Below, in pieces: positions 25,034 through 34,262 of a stretch of 64,000 bases of DNA. The notes beneath the pieces are model-generated. The model worked only from the letters and a program-made list of their open reading frames with translations, made no database searches and had not been told where the DNA came from. The DNA is from CAYMUL01 sp964393605 (lineage in GTDB: Bacteria; Bacteroidota; Ignavibacteria; Ignavibacteriales; Ignavibacteriaceae): positions 21,546 through 85,545 of the forward strand of contig CAYMUL010000015.1 of NCBI GenBank assembly GCA_964393605.1, read 5' to 3'. The position numbers and the translations under genes were made by a program. Numbering within the stretch: the stretch's first letter is position 1; each line of letters opens with the position of its first letter.

Positions 25034-26353
25034 TTACCTGCTGATTCTAACAAATTCATTATTAACGTGAGTAACCGTTCCCGAAACCGAAGCGTGAATA
25101 TTCGCTCCCAATTTATTTTCGGAAACTCCGGCAATTAATTCTCCTTCGTTCACTGCTTGTCCGATTTTTACTTTTGCAATTGCCGGCTCGCCCAAATGTT
25201 GCTTCAATAAAATTTTTACCGATGAGGGGGAGTAATCAATTTTTATGAAAGGAGTTTTCACATCAAAATCACTCAAGCGCAACCTGCTTATTAACTGCTG
25301 AAGCGGAACACGTCTTCCCTCTTTCATCGGATGAATTTTTACTTCTTTGGTTTGAACATATTTCGTTCCTTCTTTGCGCATCGATTGTTTCGCGCGGTCG
25401 CAGGCTTCTTTCGGAAAGAGGTCTTCGGGGCAAGCGTAAAGCGTACACAAACCGCATGAGCAACAAAGTTCGGCTTTCATATTCCAAACTGACTCGCCGG
25501 TTTTTGTGAATCCCAGTGAGCGCATTACTTGATGCGGCTGAACATCATAACCCAACAAATAGCGCGGGCAAAACTCGGTGCAGTATGTACATTGATCGCA
25601 TGCGGATTTTCCGATGCGATGCCAATTTTGTTCGGGTTGATTTTTTCTTTTTATGATGTAATGCTCTTTGGGGAGAATGATTAGTCCCGCAGTAGTTTTT
25701 GTAACAACTTCTGAAGTATCGAAAGTCAAACGTCCCATCATTACGCCGCCGATGTAGATTGCAAAATCTTTTAGAGTAGTGCCGCCGGCAAGTTCAATCA
25801 ACTCCGCAAACGATGTTCCGATGTGAACGAAGAAAGAGGAAGGATTTTTTACTGCGCCGTTTATCGATACAAATTTTTTAGTGAGAGGAATATCAATCGA
25901 TGCGTTGTGAATGTTTAACAAAGTTTCAACATTGTTGACTACACATCCGACATTTAGTGGTATGCCTGCGGCGGGTATTAATCTTTTCGTTGCAGCATAC
26001 ACAAGTTCGAATTCATCGCCGGCAGGATAAAAATCGCCGAGTAAAGTCATCTCATTTTTTTTTGATTTAACAACGGGAGAAATTTTTTCAATCGCTTTAG
26101 AATTTTTTTCTTTGATGCCGAAGTAACCTTTTTTTGCGCCGGTGTTTTCAATCATTAAATTAAAACCGGAGACGATTTCCTCGTAGAAATTTTCCATCAG
26201 TTCAACGTCTTTGTGAATTAACGGTTCACACTCTGCGCCGTTTGCGAGTACAAATTCAACACTCGAACTTGCTTTGACATGCGTAGGAAATCCCGCGCCA
26301 CCGGCACCGACTACTCCGGCTTGTTTTATTTTTTCACTTAAATTATTTGACAA
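25034..26353 (-). CDS. pduS: RnfC/PduS-like iron-sulfur flavoprotein (cobalamin reductase family)
   Basis: 439 residues. The N-terminal NADH/FMN region starts GVVGAGGAGFPTHVKASSS, with NGAECEPLIHKD. Two ferredoxin-type clusters follow, CDQCTYCTEFCP (about 255-266) and CCSCGLCTLYACP (about 294-306). A C-terminal barrel-sandwich segment ends the protein (GELIAGVSENKLGANIHA). PduS reduces cob(III)alamin or passes electrons inside metabolosomes. Position next to a PduT-like shell protein favours PduS over a true RnfC. The two genes form an isolated pair. Confidence 0.88.
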   Translation of the reverse strand: MSNNLSEKIKQAGVVGAGGAGFPTHVKASSSVEFVLANGAECEPLIHKDVELMENFYEEIVSGFNLMIENTGAKKGYFGIKEKNSKAIEKISPVVKSKKNEMTLLGDFYPAGDEFELVYAATKRLIPAAGIPLNVGCVVNNVETLLNIHNASIDIPLTKKFVSINGAVKNPSSFFVHIGTSFAELIELAGGTTLKDFAIYIGGVMMGRLTFDTSEVVTKTTAGLIILPKEHYIIKRKNQPEQNWHRIGKSACDQCTYCTEFCPRYLLGYDVQPHQVMRSLGFTKTGESVWNMKAELCCSCGLCTLYACPEDLFPKEACDRAKQSMRKEGTKYVQTKEVKIHPMKEGRRVPLQQLISRLRLSDFDVKTPFIKIDYSPSSVKILLKQHLGEPAIAKVKIGQAVNEGELIAGVSENKLGANIHASVSGTVTHVNNEFVRISR

Positions 26354-26491
26354 TTTTATTCTTCGTTATTAAAATTTTTTGCAATTGCAAAATAGGGAAA
26401 AAATTGCTGTTGTTTCGACGGAGAAAAATTTGAAGGGCGTTTGGTTGGTAAGATTCGAATATTTCTTTAAGTTTAGAGCAATGATTATGAT

Positions 26492-26518
26492 TTACAAGTA
26501 ACCGAGGCATACTTGTAA
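26492..26518. other. Perfect hairpin between pduS and the tracrRNA
   Basis: TTACAAGTA and TACTTGTAA form a 9-bp perfect inverted repeat with a 9-nt loop. On the plus strand the stem is followed by AAAAGTTTT, so a terminator role is uncertain. The rest of 26354-26583 shows no gene. Confidence 0.4.
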
Positions 26519-26583
26519 AAAGTTTTGGATTTTTAGGCATTCGATTAAAGCTGCGCGTTTTATTAAAGACTGAATTAATTTTT

Positions 26584-26680
26584 AAAAATAAAAAAGCCCC
26601 TGTTAAGGACAAGGGCAAAACCTGTTGAAGCATCGCTTCACTACGGAATAAAATCCTTATTGTGAATTACTTCAATTTGT
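26584..26680 (-). ncRNA. tracrRNA of the type II-C CRISPR system
   Basis: Read on the minus strand from about 26680. The anti-repeat (26680-26656) contains CAAATTGAAGTAATTCACAA, which pairs with the 5' part of the minus-strand CRISPR repeat (GTTGTGATTTGATTTCATTT) with one bulge and few mismatches. It continues AATAAGG, then GGATTTTATTCC, then a perfect hairpin TGAAGC-GAT-GCTTCA (26640-26626), and ends with the GC-rich terminator GCCCTTG...CAGGGGC followed by TTTTTTATTTTT. This order (anti-repeat, AATAAGG nexus, stem, terminator) is typical of type II-C tracrRNAs. It is divergent from cas9. Confidence 0.9.
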
Positions 26681-26684
26681 AGGT

Positions 26685-26692
26685 CAAAAATA
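26685..26692 (-). promoter_or_regulatory. -7 element of the tracrRNA promoter
   Basis: TATTTTTG on the minus strand fits TAnnTTTG and would start transcription near 26680, just ahead of the anti-repeat. No good -33 TTTG is visible at the usual distance. It lies only about 33 nt from the cas9 ATG on the other strand. Confidence 0.5.
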
Positions 26693-26725
26693 AAAATTAT
26701 TATAAATAAATAAAAGGAGTTAATC

Positions 26726-29700
26726 ATGAAAAAAATTATCGGGCTCGATTTAGGAACAAATTCTATCGGTGCGGCACTTGTGAATTTGCCGGAAAACTTA
26801 GATGACTATGGAAAGTATGGCAAAATTGAATGGGCCGGCTCGCGTATTATTCCCGTTGACGGCGAATATCTACAAAAATTTGAAAGTGGCGGACCAGCTG
26901 AAACAAAAGCAGCAGCCCGACGAATGAAAAGAGGATCTAGAAGACTAAAGCATCGATACAAATTAAGACGCACCCGATTAACTCAGATATTTAAAATATT
27001 GGGATGGCTTGATGATAGCTTTCCCGAGAATTTTAAGAAACAAATACAACTTAATCAGAATTATAAATTCAATATCAATGATTACTTGCCTTTCGAAGAA
27101 ACAACAATTGAAGAGGCTAAAAATCTATTGGGAATAAAAAACAAAGAAGGAAACTTGATCATTCCTGAAGATTGGGTTGTATATTACTTAAGGAAAAAGG
27201 CTTTATCGACAAAAATATCACTTGCTGAATTGGCTAGAATAATTTACATGTTAAATCAAAGGCGAGGTTTTAAGAGTAGCAGGAAAGATTTAAAAGAAGA
27301 AGGCGTAAAAGAAAAAAAGTGGGTTGAAATTGTAAAAATTAAATCCGTCGAACTTGAAAGCAGTGAACCGGACAAGAATAAAAAATTTACTTTTATTATT
27401 ACCGCCGATTCAGAAAATATAAAACCATGGAAGGAAAAAAGATATAAGAAGCCGGAATGGGAAGGGAAGGAATTTACGCTGCTGGTTACAGAAAAATCCA
27501 AAACTAAAAGTGACGGAACTATTACCGTAACCCAAAATAAACCTGAAATTCCCAAAGTGGATGATTGGGCACTAAGTATGGTAGCTTTGGATAACCAAAT
27601 TGACAACCAAATGCCGGGATCATTTTTCTGGGATAAGCTAGTTGAAGATAAAAATTACCGAATTAGACAAATTGCCGTACGCAGAGAAAAATATAAAAAA
27701 GAGCTGCAGATGATTTGGAATAAACAACTTGAGCTAAGAATAGCCGAGAGAAAAGAACAAGAAATTCTAAACGAAGATAAACTTGAACGAATAATAACTC
27801 ACCTTTACAGAAAAAATATTTCGAAACAGAAACAACTTAGGGATAAGGGACTTTTGCACATTATTTCTGATGATATTATCTATTATCAGCGCGAACTAAA
27901 ATCACAAAAGCATTCCATTAGTGAATGTCGGTATGAAAAACTAAAAGCAATAGATGGCGAATACTATGGTTTAAAATGTGCCCCTAAGTCATCTCCTGAA
28001 TTTCAAGAATACCGAATATGGCAAGATTTACACAATATTCGGATCTTAGAGAGGGAAACGGTTGAAGATGGCGTAACGAAAATAGATATTGATGTAACTG
28101 ACAATTTCATTGATGAAAATATTAAGGAAAAACTTTTTGAACTCTTTGATTCTTCAAAGAGCGTTACGCAAGATGATATATTTAATCTCATCAATTCCTT
28201 ACATGCCACCGAATTGCTCAACTCAGAAAGATTTAGAATAAATCTCTTTGCAAATAGAGGCGAGCTAAGTGGACATCAGATTAAAACTCTATTCAAAAAA
28301 TTATTTAAAAAATTCAAACTTGAAACAAAAGGCGAAGAACTTATTAACGATAGTGAAAAACTTAGAAGGCTTTGGCATATCTATTACTCGATAAGTTCAT
28401 CGGACATCGAGAAATCGGCAAAAGGTATAAGAACTGCACTAAAAAAATTAATACCCGAGAACGATGATATTATCGAAGCATTCACAAAACTCCCCGAAGA
28501 AAAAAAAGAATACGCATCCCTCTCAAGTAAAGCAATAAAAAAACTCCTTCCGTTGATGCGATGCGGGAAATATTGGAACTGGCATAATATTAATGTCGAA
28601 GTTCAAGGCAAAATTGAAAATATAATTAAAAACGGTTGGGAATCATCTCTCGATAAAAGGGCAACTTTAGAAATTAGAAAAAGACATTTAACATCTAAAG
28701 AAAATTTTTCCGCATTGCCTACTTGGTTAGCATGTTATGTAGTTTATGCGCGTCATAGTGAAAAAGAGTATGAAAAAAAATATACTGAATCAGAAATTAG
28801 TCATTTAGATGTGATGAAACTTATTCCTAACAATAGCCTGAGAAATCCAATAGTTGAACAGGTAGTTAGAGAAACACTATTTCTTGTGAAAGATATTTGT
28901 AAAAAGTTTGGACAGCCTGACGAGATTCATATTGAATTGGGTAGAGAACTGAAAAAAAACAGAGAAGAAAAAGAGCGTATATCTAAAAACAATTCGAAAA
29001 ACTTTGAAGAAAAACAAAGGATAAAAAAACTTCTTTATGAGTTATTGAATGGCGAGTTTGAACACTATGATGAGAATGAAGCAGTAATAACTCATGCATT
29101 CACGACAAAACCCAATCCCGAAAATCCAAGCGATGTGGAAAAATTTAGAATATACAAAAGTTGTGCAATGATCACTAGTGATGAGGAGAAAAATAACTGG
29201 GATGCGTTATTCAAAGATGGAAACAAGCAAAGGATTCCTACCGTAAATGAAATAAAAAAATACACTTTATGGTTAAGTCAAAAATGTATATCGCCCTATA
29301 CAGGAACGATTATTCCTTTAAGCAAATTATTCGATAGAACAAAATATGAAATTGAACACATCATACCACAATCGAAATTAAAATATGATGCTTTTGAAAA
29401 CCTCGTGATTTCTGAGGCTGAAATAAATCCCGAACCTTACAAAGGAAATATGTTGGCACGAAATTTCATAAAACATTTCAGCGGGCAGGAATTACAGATT
29501 GGCGATAGGAAGTTTAAAATACTCACAAACGATGAATATGAAGCGCACTGTAAAAAAACTTTCAGAGGAAAAAAACTTAAAAACTTGCTTGCTACGGAGA
29601 TACCTGAGGACTTTGTAGAAAGACAAATAAATGACACAAGGTATATAACCAGGAAGGTAACAGAATTACTTCATCCATTTACAAAGAAAGAAACTGGTAT

Positions 29701-31366
29701 TGTCTTTACAATTGGAAGCATAACAAGTGAGCTAAAAAATGAATGGGGACTGAACTCTATTTGGAAAGGAATATTGAAACCGAGGTTTGAAAGATTAGAA
29801 AAGATAGAACAGAAAAAAATGATCTTTGAAGATGAAGAAGACAAAAATAAATTTCATTTTCACATTCCTCAAAATCCAGAATTGGAATTGAAGAGAATTG
29901 ATCATCGCCACCATGCTTTAGATGCAATCATTGTAGCCGCCACTACACGTGAGCATATTCGATACCTGAATTCTCTTAACGCAGTAGATTCAATAGAAGA
30001 ATTGATGAATGTAAAACGAGCTTTGGTTAAACGTAAAATTCGTGAATTCAAACTCCCTTGGCCTGAGTTTTCATTCAATGCAAAAGAATTGCTCAATGAG
30101 TTAGTAGTAACTATTAAATCAAATAATCGTATTGTAAGCAAACCTTTCAATAAATACACCAAATGGTTCCAAAAAGAAGACGGTTCTTTTGAAAAAAGAT
30201 ATTTCTACCAAAAACCGAATAATCGCTGGATGGCTGTGCGCAAATCGATGTTCAAAGAACCTCAAGGGATTATTTGGTTGAAGGAAAAAGAAATGGTCTC
30301 GGTTTATGAAGCGTTTAATATTCAAATTGAAAGGATGAAAGTTGAAAGCGAACCGGAAAAAAGAAAAAATGCCAGTTATGTGTATGATAAATATGCTAGA
30401 CAAATATTAAAAAATATTATCCTGCAAACCGGAATAGATGTGAATGAAACCGATGAATTGCTCAATGCTGTAGAGGCGTATCTAAATAAAAATAAAAAAA
30501 GAATTGAAACCGATGAGCCACAACCAAATAAAAAACCAAAATATAAAACCGTTTATAGTTTAGAAAATTATGAGGTGGAAGAAATTCTAGTCGCCAAGTT
30601 TCATGAATACGCAGCTAAGCGCGTAAAATTGGATGCATCTTTTACACATGATAAAATTGATAAGATACCATACGTTTATGCCAGAGAAAATAGAACTAAT
30701 ATTCCCAAATTATTACATCAGCATCTTTCTTCTTATGAAGCTGATAAAAACAGAAAATCTTCCGAAGCTTTTTTAGGCGAAGGACTTGAAGAATTAGCAA
30801 AGAAGGCCGGAAAGAGAATCGATAAAGTAACCATATTTGAAAAGAAATCACCTGACGATAAATTTGGTAACAAATTTGTGGAAGTTGACAAAGGCGCAAT
30901 TGCCTACTTTATAATTTATGAAAATGAAGCAACGAAGGAACGAGTCGAAATGTATTCTCTCGCCACTCACAAAGCTATTGAGCGGTTGGTGCAGAAGAAA
31001 CCGCTCGCGGATAAAAAAGAAGGTTTTAAAACCATTATTCTCAGTCCAAATGATTTAGTATATGTGCCGACTGATGACCAAATAAAAAAAATAAAAGATA
31101 ACCATCCAAATCCTATTGATTGGAATAGTAAGAGGGAAATATCAAAGAGGATATATAAAATGGTTAGCAGCTCAAAAAAAGTTTGTCAATTTGTACAACA
31201 TCAGATTGCTAAGGCCATTATCTCATCCGACGCAAAAGAAAAAATAAAGGGAGAGATTGATTGGCATGACAAATCACCCAAAACAATGGATGATGACATT
31301 AATATTAGTTCGTGTTGTATCAAAATTATTGTAGATAGACTTGGTGAAATTAAACCGCAGATTTGA
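26726..31366 (+). CDS. cas9: CRISPR-associated endonuclease Cas9, large type II-C
   Basis: 1546 residues, far longer than the common II-C size of about 1000-1100. RuvC-I is KKIIGLDLGTNSIGAA with Asp8. The Arg-rich bridge helix follows (about 61-92, RRMKRGSRRLKHRYKLRRTR). RuvC-II is IHIELGREL with Glu737. HNH is YEIEHIIPQSKL with His878. RuvC-III is RIDHRHHALDAII with His1063 and Asp1066. All catalytic residues are present, so double-strand cleavage is expected. The remaining about 450 C-terminal residues hold the wedge and PAM-interacting parts. A strong GGAG stands 6 nt upstream of the ATG. cas1 follows by 6 nt. Confidence 0.97.
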   Translation: MKKIIGLDLGTNSIGAALVNLPENLDDYGKYGKIEWAGSRIIPVDGEYLQKFESGGPAETKAAARRMKRGSRRLKHRYKLRRTRLTQIFKILGWLDDSFPENFKKQIQLNQNYKFNINDYLPFEETTIEEAKNLLGIKNKEGNLIIPEDWVVYYLRKKALSTKISLAELARIIYMLNQRRGFKSSRKDLKEEGVKEKKWVEIVKIKSVELESSEPDKNKKFTFIITADSENIKPWKEKRYKKPEWEGKEFTLLVTEKSKTKSDGTITVTQNKPEIPKVDDWALSMVALDNQIDNQMPGSFFWDKLVEDKNYRIRQIAVRREKYKKELQMIWNKQLELRIAERKEQEILNEDKLERIITHLYRKNISKQKQLRDKGLLHIISDDIIYYQRELKSQKHSISECRYEKLKAIDGEYYGLKCAPKSSPEFQEYRIWQDLHNIRILERETVEDGVTKIDIDVTDNFIDENIKEKLFELFDSSKSVTQDDIFNLINSLHATELLNSERFRINLFANRGELSGHQIKTLFKKLFKKFKLETKGEELINDSEKLRRLWHIYYSISSSDIEKSAKGIRTALKKLIPENDDIIEAFTKLPEEKKEYASLSSKAIKKLLPLMRCGKYWNWHNINVEVQGKIENIIKNGWESSLDKRATLEIRKRHLTSKENFSALPTWLACYVVYARHSEKEYEKKYTESEISHLDVMKLIPNNSLRNPIVEQVVRETLFLVKDICKKFGQPDEIHIELGRELKKNREEKERISKNNSKNFEEKQRIKKLLYELLNGEFEHYDENEAVITHAFTTKPNPENPSDVEKFRIYKSCAMITSDEEKNNWDALFKDGNKQRIPTVNEIKKYTLWLSQKCISPYTGTIIPLSKLFDRTKYEIEHIIPQSKLKYDAFENLVISEAEINPEPYKGNMLARNFIKHFSGQELQIGDRKFKILTNDEYEAHCKKTFRGKKLKNLLATEIPEDFVERQINDTRYITRKVTELLHPFTKKETGIVFTIGSITSELKNEWGLNSIWKGILKPRFERLEKIEQKKMIFEDEEDKNKFHFHIPQNPELELKRIDHRHHALDAIIVAATTREHIRYLNSLNAVDSIEELMNVKRALVKRKIREFKLPWPEFSFNAKELLNELVVTIKSNNRIVSKPFNKYTKWFQKEDGSFEKRYFYQKPNNRWMAVRKSMFKEPQGIIWLKEKEMVSVYEAFNIQIERMKVESEPEKRKNASYVYDKYARQILKNIILQTGIDVNETDELLNAVEAYLNKNKKRIETDEPQPNKKPKYKTVYSLENYEVEEILVAKFHEYAAKRVKLDASFTHDKIDKIPYVYARENRTNIPKLLHQHLSSYEADKNRKSSEAFLGEGLEELAKKAGKRIDKVTIFEKKSPDDKFGNKFVEVDKGAIAYFIIYENEATKERVEMYSLATHKAIERLVQKKPLADKKEGFKTIILSPNDLVYVPTDDQIKKIKDNHPNPIDWNSKREISKRIYKMVSSSKKVCQFVQHQIAKAIISSDAKEKIKGEIDWHDKSPKTMDDDINISSCCIKIIVDRLGEIKPQI

Positions 31367-31372
31367 TGAACT

Positions 31373-32341
31373 ATGATCAAACGAACTTTATACTTCGGCA
31401 ATCCGGTCTACCTTTCAAAAAAAGATAATCAGTTGATAATAAAAAAACCGGATGAAAAAAGAGACAACGTTGAAGCCGAAATGAAAGAGGTTGATAAAAA
31501 CCAAAAATATAAAGACCGTTCAAATCTCAATTCGGTTCCGATTGAAGATATCGGTTTATTAATCCTCGATAATCAGCAAATAACAATTTCGCACGGATTG
31601 CTTGCGGCTCTTTTGGAAAATAATTCCTCCGTGGTAACAACAACAAACAACCACATGCCGAACGGATTATTTCTGCCACTGGAGGCGAACACTTTACAAA
31701 GCGAACGCTTCAAAAATCAAATAGATGCAACCGAACCGCTAAAAAAACAACTCTGGCAGCAAACCATCTCCGCAAAAATATTTAATCAGGCAATGGTATT
31801 GGCAAGTTTCAAAAAGCAAAATGAAAATATGAAACGATGGGCAAAGAAAGTTAAGTCGGGAGATGCCGATAACCTGGAAGGAAGAGCCGCCGCATATTAT
31901 TGGAAAAACTTATTCCCTGAAAATTTGGAATTCGAACGCGATCAATTCGGAGAGCCACCGAATAATTTGTTGAATTACGGTTATGCTGTTTTACGAGCAA
32001 TTGTTGCGCGGGCATTGGTCGGCTCCGGTTTGCTTCCAACGCTCGGTATTCATCACAGCAATAAATATAATGCTTACTGCCTTGCAGATGATATTATGGA
32101 ACCTTACAGACCTTATGTTGATCACTTGGCGGCAACAATTGTTTATGATGGCGAGGATTTTGAAGAATTGTCCACCGACATGAAAAAATATCTTTTGAAT
32201 ATTCCGGCAATGGATATAAAAATAGATTCAAAAAGTAGCCCGCTAATGGTTGGCGTTCAAAGAACAACAGCATCTTTGGCAAGCTGTTTTGCAGGCAAAG
32301 CAAGAAAAATAATTTACCCGGAGTTTTCAATTTGGGATTAA
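31373..32341 (+). CDS. cas1: CRISPR-associated endonuclease Cas1
   Basis: 322 residues, type II Cas1. The catalytic triad region is visible: Glu169 in LEGRAAAYYW, His227/His228 in LGIHHSNKYNAYCLADD, and the Asp pair 239-240. The N-terminal beta domain carries a charged insertion at about residues 25-50. With Cas2 it integrates new spacers. It follows cas9 by 6 nt and overlaps cas2 by 10 nt. Confidence 0.97.
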   Translation: MIKRTLYFGNPVYLSKKDNQLIIKKPDEKRDNVEAEMKEVDKNQKYKDRSNLNSVPIEDIGLLILDNQQITISHGLLAALLENNSSVVTTTNNHMPNGLFLPLEANTLQSERFKNQIDATEPLKKQLWQQTISAKIFNQAMVLASFKKQNENMKRWAKKVKSGDADNLEGRAAAYYWKNLFPENLEFERDQFGEPPNNLLNYGYAVLRAIVARALVGSGLLPTLGIHHSNKYNAYCLADDIMEPYRPYVDHLAATIVYDGEDFEELSTDMKKYLLNIPAMDIKIDSKSSPLMVGVQRTTASLASCFAGKARKIIYPEFSIWD

Positions 32342-32664
32342 GTGAGTACAGAGTTATGTGGATATTGGTATTTTTCGATCTCCCCACGGAGACTAAACTG
32401 GAGAAGAAAGCATATACAAGATTTAGAAAAAATTTGCTTAAGGACGGATTCAGCATGTTTCAATTTTCAATTTACGTGCGGCACTGCGCGAGCAAAGAGA
32501 ATAAAACCGTGCATGTTAAACGGGTAAAAGAATTTTTACCTTCGAAAGGACACGTTGGTATTTTATCCATTACAGATAAACAATTCGGAATGATGGAAAT
32601 ATTTTATGGCGAAAAGAAAGAGAAGAGCGGATTTAAAGATCCGCACCAACTTGAATTGTTTTAA
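32332..32664 (+). CDS. cas2: CRISPR-associated protein Cas2
   Basis: 110 residues. The start chosen is TTG at 32332 with GGAG 8 nt upstream; it gives the usual type II N-terminus, SEYRVMWILVFFDLPTET. An internal ATG (32356) lacks a good binding site. Asp16 is the conserved acidic residue. SMFQFSIYVRHC is the second family block. It forms the integration complex with Cas1. No csn2 or cas4 follows, which fits subtype II-C. Confidence 0.95.
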   Translation: MGLSEYRVMWILVFFDLPTETKLEKKAYTRFRKNLLKDGFSMFQFSIYVRHCASKENKTVHVKRVKEFLPSKGHVGILSITDKQFGMMEIFYGEKKEKSGFKDPHQLELF

Positions 32665-32668
32665 AAGT

Positions 32669-32703
32669 AAAAAAGAGATATTCAAATCGAATATCTCTTT
32701 TTC
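32669..32703. terminator. Bidirectional terminator between cas2 and the array
   Basis: A perfect 10-bp stem AGAGATATTC/GAATATCTCT with a 5-nt loop, flanked by A and T runs on both sides. It can stop the cas operon on the plus strand and array transcription arriving on the minus strand. Confidence 0.85.
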
Positions 32704-32783
32704 TATTTGAAACCAAGTACATCATTTTTTTAATCCTACGGCGACTCTAAGTTATTTCAAAACAAGATATTAGAACATAATGC
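32704..32783. promoter_or_regulatory. AT-rich segment between cas2 terminator and first repeat (candidate leader)
   Basis: 80 nt without an open frame, next to the intact repeats. Because decayed repeats are at the far end, this side is the likely integration end. No motif beyond AT-richness is evident. Confidence 0.4.
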
Positions 32784-33943
32784 GTTGGTTCAAATATCTG
32801 TAAAGAACAAAATGAAATCAAATCACAACTGGCGGAGTTTTACGGCGCAAATGGAGCGCGTTGGTTCAAATATCTGTAAAGAACAAAATGAAATCAAATC
32901 ACAACTAATGAGCGGCATCGCGTCGCTGGAACTCGTTGGTTCAAATATCTGTAAAGAACAAAATGAAATCAAATCACAACCAGCATGGAAGCGACAACCG
33001 CCGTATGCAGGTTGGTTCAAATATCTGTAAAGAACAAAATGAAATCAAATCACAACCCAAATTGACGCTAATATCTATCTAAGCAAGTTGGTTCAAATAT
33101 CTGTAAAGAACAAAATGAAATCAAATCACAACATCTTTGTTTTCATTTTATTCCTTTATTTGTTGGTTCAAATATCTGTAAAGAACAAAATGAAATCAAA
33201 TCACAACCAAGTCTCCGTCTTCTTCAACTGCCGGTTCGTTGGTTCAAATATCTGTAAAGAACAAAATGAAATCAAATCACAACCTCAATGCTTGTGCGGC
33301 GTTCTTATCTTTCGTTGGTTCAAATATCTGTAAAGAACAAAATGAAATCAAATCACAACTAAAGCCTTTAGCTTCGCATAACTTTTTAAGTTGGTTCAAA
33401 TATCTGTAAAGAACAAAATGAAATCAAATCACAACTGACTGCGCTGCGATCAGTTGGCGCAACCGGTTGGTTCAAATATCTGTAAAGAACAAAATGAAAT
33501 CAAATCACAACGCCTCGAACAATAGCCCTTCCCTCATTGCAGTTGGTTCAAATATCTGTAAAGAACAAAATGAAATCAAATCACAACTTGTTATCGCGAT
33601 TATTACGGCAACCGCAAGTTGGTTCAAATATCTGTAAAGAACAAAATGAAATCAAATCACAACTCCGCGCGCCCGGAGCGGAGATGAGTTAAAGTTGGTT
33701 CAAATATCTGTAAAGAACAAAATGAAATCAAATCACAACTGTTTTGTTGGTTCTGTATTCGTTCATAGGTTGGTTCAAATATCTGTAAAGAACAAAATGA
33801 AATCAAATCACAACCGCGAGGCGTATTAGACATTTTTAACAACAGTTGGTTCAAATATCTTCAAAGAACAAATCGAAAGCAATTCACAACTAACGTCCCA
33901 AAACTCACCGCGGCGGGCTAGTTGCTTCAAGTATCTTCAAAAT
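32784..33943 (-). CRISPR. CRISPR array, 46-nt repeats, type II-C
   Basis: Fourteen identical 46-nt repeats (starts 32784, 32860, 32935, 33011, 33087, 33162, 33238, 33314, 33390, 33466, 33542, 33618, 33694, 33769). A fifteenth at 33845 has six substitutions, and a decayed partial copy begins at 33920. The fifteen spacers are 29-30 nt. In crRNA sense (minus strand) the repeat begins GTTGTGATTTGATTTC and ends GATATTTGAACCAAC. Orientation comes from pairing with the tracrRNA anti-repeat. Each repeat contains TTTG, 20 nt, GATATTTG, close to the promoter consensus of this organism. Several spacers are more GC-rich than the host sequence, as expected for foreign origin. Confidence 0.97.
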
Positions 33944-34002
33944 ATTCTATTAAAGAACGACCAATATTTTCTTCTTTAACTCGCCTTAAAAATACTCGCC
34001 AA

Positions 34003-34262
34003 CTTTGCAGTTAAACGGAATTCTTTTTTACTGCATTGGCATCTTTTGGTTACACGGAGAGACACGAAGATTTTTCACAGAGTTACACGGAGCTGCAAAA
34101 TTCTCTGTGCAACTTTGTGCCTTCTCAGTGGAACTTTGTGTAACTTACTTTTTTTTCCGCAAGATGCAAAATGTTATACAGAAACCTCTTCACAACAACT
34201 GCGAAATGAAAAATTAATCCTTTGAATAATCGCGAAATGGATTAGAACTTTTGCCCGGAAAT
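34003..34262 (+). repeat. Foldback repeat, copy A
   Basis: About 260 bp. The core runs from GGTTACACGGAGAGACACG (near 34048) to CTTTGTGTAAC (near 34145) and can fold on itself: CACGGAGCTGCA against TGCAACTTTGTG, then CACAGAG against CTCAGTG, with outer GTTAC/GTAAC. A conserved tail (GCGAAATGAAAAATTAATCC) follows and ends near TTGCCCGGAAAT. It does not encode a recognisable protein. Confidence 0.8.

Noticed and set aside
26343..26633. 96-codon minus-strand frame between pduS and cas9
   Set aside because: It runs through the tracrRNA terminator and stems; the RNA explains the region better.
32785..33333. Open frames through the CRISPR array (such as 32785-33030 and 33088-33333)
   Set aside because: They translate the repeat itself over and over; the array explains them completely.
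33360..33389. 13-nt match between one spacer (CGCATAACTTTTT) and 36200-36212
   Set aside because: A match of this length is expected by chance between 450 nt of spacers and 64 kb; not evidence of self-targeting.
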